Assembly: GCA_026708385.1 (NCBI GenBank) | Contig: JAPOVA010000039.1 | Span: 1-34,363, forward strand | Source of the DNA: Simkaniaceae bacterium | GTDB taxonomy: Bacteria > Chlamydiota > Chlamydiia > Chlamydiales > Simkaniaceae | Direction: 5' to 3' | Length of the DNA stretch: 34,363 nt | In this document: in pieces, positions 1-7,800 of the stretch | Numbering within the stretch: position 1 is the stretch's first letter | How the letters are laid out: each line of letters opens with the position of its first letter | Notes under the pieces: generated by a model | Databases searched by the model: none | The model's input: only the letters and a program-made list of their open reading frames with translations | Told to the model about the DNA's origin: nothing | Made by a program: the position numbers and the translations under genes

Positions 1-12
1 AGCGAACCGGTA

Positions 13-1137
13 CTAGATGTCCTCGTAAATCAAGCCGGGCGTCTCGCACTCGATCAATTCCTCATCTGCCGGTGCAATCGTTTCTGTGCCCAACAAAATA
101 TGAGGGTTGACCAGGATCTTTGTCGTTGGCGGATGGATAAACTCGATCGTCATCTTAATCCTCGCCGGTATGTCGGAGTTCTTCAGAGGCCGATCGGTAT
201 TTTCGTGGTACAGACAGGGTAAAACAAGCGGTTTTCCCGTCCGGGGGGGAGAGGAAGCGGCCTCCTGTCGTGCACGGGCAAGCACCCTGCCGAACACCTT
301 ACTATCCATACGGAAAAGCTTCATTCCCCTTGCTTGCGTCTTCGTCTCCCGTAACTCAACGTGCCGGATGGAATCGGTGAGAAGGAGGATAATTTCTCTC
401 TCCGTCTCGTTAAAGGTTTCGGGGGTAAAATAGTATTCCCTTCCTCCGATCGAAACCGTCTCTCGATGGCGTATCCCCTCAAAAAAAGCGATCGGATCCG
501 GAATCGCCAGAGGTTTCGAACGGGAGGCCGGTTTGACCACGATGCGTACGATCGGATCATGATCATTCGAGTCCGTCCGGGGCGGGAAGTGGTAGATAAG
601 GGAAAAGGTCGCCTCTTCCGGCTTCCTCTCCTTCGCGGGACGAAAGAAGGGAGAATCGGACAAAATGGTTGCCGCATCGGTGTACTCGGCCAGTACCTCT
701 TTTTGATACTCCTCATCCCTTCTCTGTTCTTCCTTCGTTTCCGCCTCCTTTACCGCTTCCAAAAGCTTTTCCTTCGCCTCATCATCAAATCCCTTCTCGT
801 CGGTTAACCGGCTTAAGTTCGTCTCCTTGGAGTAGTTTACGAGAATTTCATCGAGATAGACCTCCATGTAACAGACCAACGCGGCCAGATGTTGACAATC
901 ATATCGGGAAGAACAACTACAGGAGGAATCGATTGCTTCGTTTTCTTTCCTATCTATTTCGATCTCACTAGCATAGGTATTCTCATACTGCCCCATGATT
1001 CGGGCGCTTACCCTAAGGGTCGTCGCATCCAGATGGAGAATCTTTGCCGTAATCACCTTATTTTCCGCGAAGAGCTCTTTGCCGTCTTTCAATATGTTTG
1101 AAGCAAAGTCCTGCTTTATTTTTCTTAGGTTTAGCAT
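13..1137 (-). CDS. SWIM zinc-finger N-terminal part of a SNF2-type helicase, ended by an in-frame TAG
   Basis: The frame encodes 374 residues. Near residues 70-85 it has a CSC...DCQH pattern, a SWIM-type zinc-binding motif (CxC...CxH) such as is found at the N terminus of chlamydial and other bacterial SNF2 helicases. The rest fits the SNF2-associated region that precedes the helicase core. No DEAD/DEAH or other helicase motif is present in the 374 residues, so the motor domains would have to lie beyond the window edge. The frame ends at TAG (13-15), but the four codons visible after it stay open and read Y-R-F-A. A full family member is about three times this length. Either the gene is broken by a nonsense change or the N-terminal part is a separate protein. 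The start is ATG at 1137 with only a weak GGGA just before it. The rRNA methyltransferase gene lies 119 bp upstream on the same strand. Confidence 0.68.
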   Translation of the reverse strand: MLNLRKIKQDFASNILKDGKELFAENKVITAKILHLDATTLRVSARIMGQYENTYASEIEIDRKENEAIDSSCSCSSRYDCQHLAALVCYMEVYLDEILVNYSKETNLSRLTDEKGFDDEAKEKLLEAVKEAETKEEQRRDEEYQKEVLAEYTDAATILSDSPFFRPAKERKPEEATFSLIYHFPPRTDSNDHDPIVRIVVKPASRSKPLAIPDPIAFFEGIRHRETVSIGGREYYFTPETFNETEREIILLLTDSIRHVELRETKTQARGMKLFRMDSKVFGRVLARARQEAASSPPRTGKPLVLPCLYHENTDRPLKNSDIPARIKMTIEFIHPPTTKILVNPHILLGTETIAPADEELIECETPGLIYEDI

Positions 1138-1256
1138 TCCCTATTTATTACCCCTTTTCCGTGCGTGCTCGCCGTCTATCCTGATCTTATCTGCCGACTT
1201 GTACATGTTTTGTGCGCTATGCGCAATCTTTTTTTTACACTATTCAAACCACACTA

Positions 1257-2003
1257 TTACCCCGGAAAGCGAGCCTTGTATAGGAAGATCGAAGTGGCTT
1301 GTGCTACGTTCAGAGAAGTAATTTCTCCGAACAGAGGTATGGTCACAACCTTATCCGCCATGTTACGCAGAAGGGGTCGTATCCCCTTCCCTTCCCTACC
1401 TACGATCAGGACGGTCCTTTCGGAAAAAGAGAAAGCATTGAGCGGAACGGCCTCCCCCGTGACATCGGCAACGACTGCTTCGAAACCGACCTTCCGGAGA
1501 CGCCTCACCGCCTCCCCCGTATTCGAAACGGAGAAAAGAGGAACGAGTTCCGACGCGCCCGTACTCGCCTTGGCGGTAACCGGTGTAACGGGAGCCGTCC
1601 GGTTTTTCGAGAAAATAACCCCGTCGACGGAAAAACACTCGGCCACACGCAGGAGAGCACCGAAATTTCTGGGATCGGTGATCTCGTCGCATAATACGAA
1701 AAGTTTCCCTTCCGATCCTCCCTCTCGGACTTCTGCAAGGAGGGTTGCCATTGTGCCGTAGGTGCGTGCGCGTAGGGAAGCGATGATTCCTTGATGTCCC
1801 GCCGATGATGCCATCGAGGTGAGTGTGTCCTTATCGGTGCGCGTAACGGGAATGCAGGCCGCCTTTGCCCTTTCGATGATGGAAGGGGGGAGCGACCTTT
1901 TCTTTTTGTGGGTGACGAAGAGTTCGAGAACGCGGTTCGGGTCTTTTTTCAATACCTCTTCCACACATCGCCTTCCCATGATCATGACTTTTTTTTTCAT
2001 CAC
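1257..2003 (-). CDS. rlmB: TrmH/SpoU-family 2'-O-ribose rRNA methyltransferase, RlmB-like
   Basis: This 248-residue protein has the two-part layout of RlmB. An N-terminal substrate-binding domain (GRRCVEEVL..., about residues 9-75) is followed by a SPOUT methyltransferase domain. The three family motifs are visible: DPRNFGALLR (about 110), LIVGREGKGIRPLL (about 195) and IPLFGEITSLNVAQA (about 222), which form the trefoil-knot SAM site. Known family members methylate a guanosine in 23S rRNA (G2251 in E. coli); the exact target here is inferred. The start is GTG at 2003 or ATG at 2000, since the two codons are adjacent. A GC hairpin sits directly upstream of them and no clear Shine-Dalgarno is visible. 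The gene is divergent from the outer-membrane protein gene at 2128. Confidence 0.85.
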   Translation of the reverse strand: MMKKKVMIMGRRCVEEVLKKDPNRVLELFVTHKKKRSLPPSIIERAKAACIPVTRTDKDTLTSMASSAGHQGIIASLRARTYGTMATLLAEVREGGSEGKLFVLCDEITDPRNFGALLRVAECFSVDGVIFSKNRTAPVTPVTAKASTGASELVPLFSVSNTGEAVRRLRKVGFEAVVADVTGEAVPLNAFSFSERTVLIVGREGKGIRPLLRNMADKVVTIPLFGEITSLNVAQATSIFLYKARFPG

Positions 2004-2006
2004 AAA

Positions 2007-2022
2007 CCCCCGCTACCGGGGG
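2007..2022 (-). promoter_or_regulatory. GC hairpin abutting the rlmB-like start codon
   Basis: Six perfect G/C pairs (2007-2012 with 2017-2022) enclose a four-base loop. On the minus-strand transcript the stem is followed by UUU and then the GUG-AUG start codons. It occupies the place where a ribosome-binding site would be. It could limit translation initiation, or end leaderward transcription as a weak terminator. The structure is seen in the sequence; the role is inferred. Confidence 0.35.
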
Positions 2023-2064
2023 GAGATTCTAATGGAGGCCCCCCCCACTTTTCAATAAAAAGCT

Positions 2065-2093
2065 TTCGAACGTAGGCAAAAGTCCGGTATGAT
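2065..2093 (+). promoter_or_regulatory. Candidate sigma-70-type promoter for the outer-membrane protein gene
   Basis: TTCGAA at 2065-2070 and TATGAT at 2088-2093 are separated by 17 bases. The -10 element is good and the -35 is weak. Transcription would begin near 2100, giving a leader of about 28 bases that includes the AAGAGG at 2110-2115 upstream of the ATG at 2128. Confidence 0.35.
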
Positions 2094-2127
2094 CGAGGGA
2101 GGTTCGAACAAGAGGCCTCCCTTCCAT

Positions 2128-3102
2128 ATGAAACAGTCGACTCTGCTCGCACTGCTACTCTCTTTCTCCGCACTTTTTGCCGATTCCCCTGCCGATTCGG
2201 GGGCCGTTTCCGGTTTGCAACCCGATCCCAGGAGATTGACGGTCACCCCCTCTTCACTCCCTAAGAAGGAGGAAGATCCTTTTGCGAAGAGGGATCCGCA
2301 CTTCGTTCTAAATGGTGAATGGTTGTTGTGGACTATCCAAGAAGGGATGCTCGACTATGCCGTACGCCCTCCGGATCCGTCCGGTCCGCTCGGACGCGCG
2401 CGCATTGCACGGACGGGGTTCGATTGGGATCCCGGATACAGACTCTCTTTCGGATACTATAGGGCGCAGAGTTTTTGGGAGATGCTCGGCTCCTACACGT
2501 TCCTGCGCGTTCGAGGAGATTCCGCCACCGTCGACAGTAGTAGTTCCGTGCGATTCGGTTATCATCACACCGATCTTCTCGGTAGTTGCATCTTTTACCC
2601 TTCCGTGGAGACCCGTCTTAAACTGAGTTTGTCCGGAGGTCCGGAATTTGCCTTTATGAATCAGCAACACTACGTCGGAGGAGGGTTACCTTCCGAAGAT
2701 CGGAAGAGGAGTTGGCGTTACTGGGGAGGAGGTTTTCGGGCAGGGACGGGATTCGAGTGGTATTGGGGTCACGGCCTCTACGTTTCGGGGCTCTTTTCTA
2801 CGGGCTTGGTCATCGGGCATTACCGGAATATCTCTCGGCAACAATCTCCTACCCTCTCCGTTGAGTACGATGATTATAGGGTAGCTCATAGCTTGCGCTT
2901 CCTCGTAGGTCCCTCTTTTCGGAAGAATGCGGGTATGATCGCCTTCGCCCTCTCCGCGGGATATGAGATGACCCTTTGGGGTAATCTGCAGGAAGTACGT
3001 CCCTTTGAGGACTCGAAGGAGAAGAGGGAGGCTCCCCTCCCGCAAAACAGAGGGCTCCTCCTGATGCACGGCCTCTCCTTGCGTGCCACCTTGGCCTTCT
3101 AA
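2128..3102 (+). CDS. Outer-membrane beta-barrel protein, MOMP-like
   Basis: The protein has 324 residues when started at the ATG at 2128, which opens a clear signal peptide (MKQSTLLALLLSFSALFA) with cleavage expected after the Ala. An in-frame ATG 39 bases upstream would put charged residues before it and is less likely. The mature part alternates aromatic and polar residues in many short strands (for example RLSFGYY, WEMLGSYTFL, GFEWYWGHGLYVSGLF) and ends in Phe (LRATLAF), the usual C-terminal signature for BAM-dependent barrels. The layout resembles the Legionella-type major outer-membrane protein family that is common in environmental Chlamydiae, including the phrase FEFGYEW-like DWDPGYRLSFGYY near residue 85. 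It probably acts as a porin or adhesin in the outer membrane. Its stop codon overlaps that of the convergent P-loop gene by four bases. Confidence 0.75.
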   Translation: MKQSTLLALLLSFSALFADSPADSGAVSGLQPDPRRLTVTPSSLPKKEEDPFAKRDPHFVLNGEWLLWTIQEGMLDYAVRPPDPSGPLGRARIARTGFDWDPGYRLSFGYYRAQSFWEMLGSYTFLRVRGDSATVDSSSSVRFGYHHTDLLGSCIFYPSVETRLKLSLSGGPEFAFMNQQHYVGGGLPSEDRKRSWRYWGGGFRAGTGFEWYWGHGLYVSGLFSTGLVIGHYRNISRQQSPTLSVEYDDYRVAHSLRFLVGPSFRKNAGMIAFALSAGYEMTLWGNLQEVRPFEDSKEKREAPLPQNRGLLLMHGLSLRATLAF

Positions 3103-4202
3103 GAGAGGAGCGTTGCAAAATCCACGTACTTCCCCGTTACGTCGATCGCCTCTCGAATTTTGCCCGTCTCCTCTTTCCGGATCTTTGTCGTGTACGAGGT
3201 AATCATCTCCATCGCCTGATAACTACCCAAAGGGGCGTAAAGGGTGGGAATGTCGGCCTTACGGAGTGCCTCGATCATGGCCCTCTTGGGCGGTATCGAT
3301 CCGACCAGGATCAGTCCCGCCTCCAAATCTCCGAGCGGATCGGCTATCTTCATGTCCCACGATTTGGTCAAAACGGCTAAAATCACATCCTCTCTGTCGG
3401 CAGGGGTAATCACGAGTTGGTTGGGGATGATCCTATCTCGAAAGGTGTCGAGCGGGGTGGCAACGAGTCTGGTATGACGAAAGGTTCTGAGCCCGTGCCC
3501 TTTTCCGGCAAGAAGGGTACGTTGAAATAGGGAGACGAAATCCTGCATCGAGGGTTGTGTCAGTACGGGAACGAAGGGAATACATCCCAAAAGAGGAATG
3601 TTCCATCTTTCCAAAGCTTTCTTCATGTAGCGGAACACCATCTCTCTCTTATTTTCGATCACCTTGTTCAAGATGATGCCTGCAATCCTTACGTTGTGCG
3701 CATCACAGAGCGCTTTATTCAGAGCAAGGATATCAAACGAAGAGCCGATTCCCCCCGATGCTATGAGAACCATGGGAAGGGAGAGCATGGAGGCTATTCG
3801 GGCATTGCTGAAATTGACGATGGAGCCGACTCCCACATGCCCCGTCCCCTCCACGACCAGAAAATCATTTTGCTCCCGCATCAATCTAAACGCTTCGACG
3901 ATTTTCTTACCGATAGACTCCTCCGTTATCTTTCCGTCAAGGTAATCTTTCGTAAACCCCCCGGGCAATAGCACGGGACTCATACGGACCGATTCATCTT
4001 GAAGTCGAAAATAATTTTTACATAGCAACACATCCTTGTCCACGTGTACGTCGTTACCCATATCTACGTGCTCCTGACCGATCGGCTTGAGAAAACCTAC
4101 TCTCTTATACCTCTTGGCAAGGCCTGCCAACAGTCCCAAGGAGGTCGTTGTTTTTCCTACGTGTTGTCCCGTTGCGGCGATAAAGAGGCCTTGTTCTTTC
4201 AT
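3099..4202 (-). CDS. BioD-like P-loop protein with DRTGG domain
   Basis: The 367-residue protein begins with a dethiobiotin-synthetase-like nucleotide-binding fold (about residues 1-220). It has the P-loop ATGQHVGKTTTSLGL at residues 10-24, GFLKPIGQ at 37-44, and the VVEGTGHVGVGS stretch near 120. A DRTGG-type domain follows (about residues 245-345: PADREDVILAVL, then AGLILVGS and PTLYAPLGSYQAMEMI). The same N-terminal pair occurs fused to phosphotransacetylase in other bacteria and also as stand-alone proteins; no Pta catalytic domain is present here. The substrate is unknown and a regulatory, nucleotide-sensing role is only an inference. The ATG at 4202 has no Shine-Dalgarno, and a TATAAT lies nine bases upstream of it. 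The gene is divergent from the small anchored protein and convergent with the outer-membrane protein. Confidence 0.78.
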   Translation of the reverse strand: MKEQGLFIAATGQHVGKTTTSLGLLAGLAKRYKRVGFLKPIGQEHVDMGNDVHVDKDVLLCKNYFRLQDESVRMSPVLLPGGFTKDYLDGKITEESIGKKIVEAFRLMREQNDFLVVEGTGHVGVGSIVNFSNARIASMLSLPMVLIASGGIGSSFDILALNKALCDAHNVRIAGIILNKVIENKREMVFRYMKKALERWNIPLLGCIPFVPVLTQPSMQDFVSLFQRTLLAGKGHGLRTFRHTRLVATPLDTFRDRIIPNQLVITPADREDVILAVLTKSWDMKIADPLGDLEAGLILVGSIPPKRAMIEALRKADIPTLYAPLGSYQAMEMITSYTTKIRKEETGKIREAIDVTGKYVDFATLLS

Positions 4203-4211
4203 GAGAAAAGC

Positions 4212-4217
4212 ATTATA
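4212..4217 (-). promoter_or_regulatory. Candidate -10 element of the P-loop/DRTGG gene
   Basis: The palindrome ATTATAAT (4212-4219) gives a perfect TATAAT on the minus strand, with nine bases between it and the ATG at 4202. Initiation would be within about three bases of the start codon. No convincing -35 is seen, so this is weaker than the plus-strand promoter beside it. Confidence 0.3.
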
Positions 4218-4222
4218 ATGGA

Positions 4223-4251
4223 TTGATTTTTGCGATATTCGACCGTATAAT
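4223..4251 (+). promoter_or_regulatory. Near-consensus promoter giving a leaderless transcript
   Basis: TTGATT (4223-4228) and a perfect TATAAT (4246-4251) are separated by exactly 17 bases. Seven bases lie between the -10 and the ATG at 4259, so the expected first transcribed base is the start codon itself or the base before it. No room exists for a ribosome-binding site. Confidence 0.6.
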
Positions 4252-4258
4252 AAGCAAC

Positions 4259-4894
4259 ATGATGCGGAAAGCTACGAAAAAATATTTATGGATTACCACC
4301 ATATCCGTCACTTTGAGCGCCATCGCGACCGCCCTTTTTTTTATTGTCCATACTACCTTTGATGATCTTTTTCGAAAAATACCTCCTTCCGGCCGATCGT
4401 ATACCGTTACCGGAACGACCCCCCCCCCTGCAGAGGGGTGGATCACCTTTCAACCGGAAAAGGAGACCTTCGTCCTTGCCACCCCCGGCGTACCCGAATG
4501 CATCGTCAGGGAGCTTCCCCTCCCGCGTAAGCAAAAAACCCTTCTTAAAGAATTTCGTTCTTCCGACGGTGCCATCACCGCTTCGATCAGCTACGTCGTT
4601 CTCCCAAGCCTGCTACGCGGGTTGCACGGCGACGCCGTCCTTAAGGTGGCAATGAAGATCGTATTGCGCCAACACAGAGACTCCGTCTTGATCGGGCAAG
4701 GGAAAAATCTCTTTAAATCCTTGCCCGCGCTCGACTACGAATACTATTTTGCCGACCGAGAGGTGATGGGTACCTTGATCCTGGCCCGGGACAGAATATA
4801 CGGGTTAGAGGTGAACTACCCTACTTCGGAGCGGAAAAAAGCTTCCGAGACATTCCGTCGATTCATCGATTCATTTGAACCGGAGCTATCTTGA
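4259..4894 (+). CDS. Small membrane-anchored protein of unknown function
   Basis: The protein has 211 residues if started at the first of two adjacent ATGs (4259 and 4262). An in-frame upstream ATG at 4223 falls inside the -35 element and is rejected. After a basic start (MMRKATKKYLW) comes one hydrophobic helix (about residues 10-34, ITTISVTLSAIATALFFIV), then an external domain of about 150 residues. The domain reads as alternating strands: GWITFQPEKETFVLATPG, SISYVVLPSL, LDYEYYFADREVMGTLILAR, IYGLEVNYP, and a final helix ending RRFIDSF. That order resembles small Mog1/PsbP-like alpha-beta domains, but I do not recognise the family. The last 79 bases overlap the 3' end of the giant gene on the other strand. 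Confidence 0.65.
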   Translation: MMRKATKKYLWITTISVTLSAIATALFFIVHTTFDDLFRKIPPSGRSYTVTGTTPPPAEGWITFQPEKETFVLATPGVPECIVRELPLPRKQKTLLKEFRSSDGAITASISYVVLPSLLRGLHGDAVLKVAMKIVLRQHRDSVLIGQGKNLFKSLPALDYEYYFADREVMGTLILARDRIYGLEVNYPTSERKKASETFRRFIDSFEPELS

Positions 4895-7800
4895 ACTCGT
4901 TTGCGACACCTCTCTATCTCTCCGGCCGCTTCGGGAGATGTTGAGGCGAAATGTTCTCGTAAAAAGTCGAGAAATGCCTCCGCATTTTCGCTCTCCCCGA
5001 TCATTTTTACCTCTTGCCTATCATAGGTGAGATGTTTCGTGCGGGGACGTGCGTCGATCATCAATCGTTTGACACGGTCTATCGTTGCCGGCTCTCGTTC
5101 GAGCGGGGTGCCTTCATACCCGAGTACGGCCATCTTATCGCTACTGCAGAGGTAGTAATCTTTACGCGGATCCCGTGTTACTCCTCCTTTATCCATCTCC
5201 CTTTTGATATGGCCGGCATCGTGGTGATCGAGTAAGACCATCTCGTAGGAGTCCTCTTCGCTTGATCCGTCATCGGGGCGTGTTCTGATCAACAAGAAGT
5301 AGTACGCCCCCTTTATTTTGTCGTCCCCTTGTTCACCTTCCTCGCTGATACGGGAGAAATTAGGGGAGCAAAAAAGGCCCCCCTTACTTATATATGTTTT
5401 AAGCGGTGTATAAGAATCGATGTCGGTGTAGGGTTTTTCTGCAGTCGGAAAAGGTAAGGGAACGGCGGGGGTGAATGCTTCACTATTTTCCGATACGAAG
5501 CATTCCGTTTCTCGCTCCGTCTCCCTTTCGCTTTCGGCTTCGGCAACCGCCATACGCCGGGTACATCCGCTATCGCACAGGTACCGGCTCCGCATCCATT
5601 CCCTCTTGACCTTTTTGTTCATCGACTCTTCCAACTTCTCCATATCATACATCGATCTAAGGATATAAGAGCCGTATATTGAGCTGAGGGTATAAGAAGA
5701 GGAGATGCATGATCGTAACTTGGTGAGCATCGCCATCCTTTTGCGATTGATCACCTCTTCGGCGGTACATACCTCTTGCGCTACCCGAAGTTTGCGTACG
5801 GGATGAACGAAGGCCGTTTCACAGAAAAGCGGCTTCAACATGCGGAAGAGTTGTCCTCGGATTGTCCGTGACAAATGTCGTGTACCCTCCAAGAAGAGTG
5901 TTTCTATTTCGGCGAGCCATTCTCTTTCGAGAACGTCGAGTGCCTCGTTCCCCTGTCGTTCCGCCTCTTTACGTACGAGATGAACGAAGAGGTCCTTGAA
6001 GGAAAGGGCCTCCCTCGCATCGATTCCGAGCGTCTTTTTGACCTCTTTCATATCCTCGTTCGCCAGAATGAATGAAGCACTCATACCCGAACGCAATCCC
6101 CTCAATCTGCCGACACCTTGAAGGAAGAAATTTTTCCCCGTATGACGACCCACCGTTACGAGCGCTCGTGAATTGTCGGCAAGATCAATGTCGAGTCCGA
6201 TCGCCGCATCCTGACCGTAAAAAGTGAACACCCTATCCTTTTCCATCGGGCAGAGTTCGCGGAGTACGGGCTTGTCGGCATATCTCTTCAGGATGAGGCG
6301 ACGCCCCGTCTCCTTCTCCATATACTCCACACCGTCGATGGGGGGGTTGCGTTTGTCGGTTCTCTCGAGAATGGCCCTTGCTATCTCCTCTCCGGAAGAG
6401 ATATCGCGAAGATATCCCGCCACATCGATGAGGACATTGTGCCCCTCCCCGTATTTTGAGAAGAGTTCGTCTACCAAGTCGATCCCCTTTGCATCGGAAA
6501 CGGCATAGACCCTATCTTGCGCATCTCTCCATAGGGGAATCAGGTTGGCGAAACTTGCCGTTTCGTCAAACCGGAGTGGTAATGCATCCGGCATATTTCT
6601 CGTAAGAGTTCCGGAAGCACCTTGGAACGAACCGAACCGATCAACGAGAAGTTGCGGATAGCTCGTCAATGTTTCGGGGGAATACCGGAACTTCGGTAAG
6701 ATGAAAGCGGATGTAAAGACCAAACGGTGTAGCGAATTGTCGTTGATCGTCCGTAGAAGGGTTGCCTTTTCCTGTCCGTTCATATTCGGATTGGGGTAAG
6801 TGTGTCCCGTAAATCGTTGCAACGCTGCGTAAATAGGATTAAACGGTAGCTCGGATTCCTTTTCCCGGAGGGAGAGAGCACGTACCTCTTCCAAAAATGC
6901 CTCCAAATCCTCTTGCGTGAAACGGTTTCTGAGATTTGCTTGAACGGTACAGTTGAGAACAAGCCCCACGGAGGAGAACTGCGCTTCCGGGACTCGCACG
7001 CCGTACTTGGCCGGATAGGCAATGCGTTTCTCTCCGAGTACGTAACGTTCATTCCATCGCATGGATAAACTTGCGGGAAGGTGTGCGGTCAATTGTTCAC
7101 GCAATACGGCAAAACGTTTGAGTGCGGCAGGTGTCAGTGTTTTGAAGTAGGGATCGCAGAGCATTTCGTCATACCCTCCGAGCAGACTTTTCTCGGCACC
7201 TTCGCGATATTCTTCGGGCACCTCCAATCGGTCGAGAACCCGTTTCACCAACAGGGGCAGGAGTTCTTCCCGGTATACCTCCGCACTTAAAGGCTTTCCC
7301 TCCTTCCCGTTTGTTAAAAAATCCGGAGAAAATTGTTGCAGTACCTCGTCGGAAAGGAGCAGTTCGTAGATTGTCGTCGCATCCTCAATATAGTCATCGG
7401 TGAGAGCACATTTATCACCGAATGCGTAATCGTAGGAAAAGCCGACGTAAAGTGCTTCGGATGACTCATCCATGAAGTTGGAAGCTCGGGCCAGCAATAC
7501 CCGAATCCGGTCCATCTCTTCCATGTGCTCCTGCGAAAGGGCTCTGTCGGTCCCCTCTCTCGCGATCGCCTCCTTATGCATCAACACGGAGATCCCGTGC
7601 AGGGTACCTACGGAGAGAAGTACTGCCTTTCCTTCGTTGCGCGCCTCTTCAAGACGTAGCCTGAGTGTTCGCAGTTTGGATACGTCGTGGAGATCCTCTC
7701 GTGCAAACCGGATCACTCTGATCGATTGATCGAACGCTTTGCCCAGGATATGACTCATCTGTTTCCGTGTCTCCTCCAAAAGAGCTTGAGGGACGGTCAG

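Noticed and set aside
1213-1236. TGCGC/GCGCA stem followed by T8 on the plus strand, like a terminator
   Set aside because: No plus-strand gene lies upstream; both neighbours are on the minus strand. The stem is only five base pairs, so it is probably chance or part of a leader for the SNF2-type gene.
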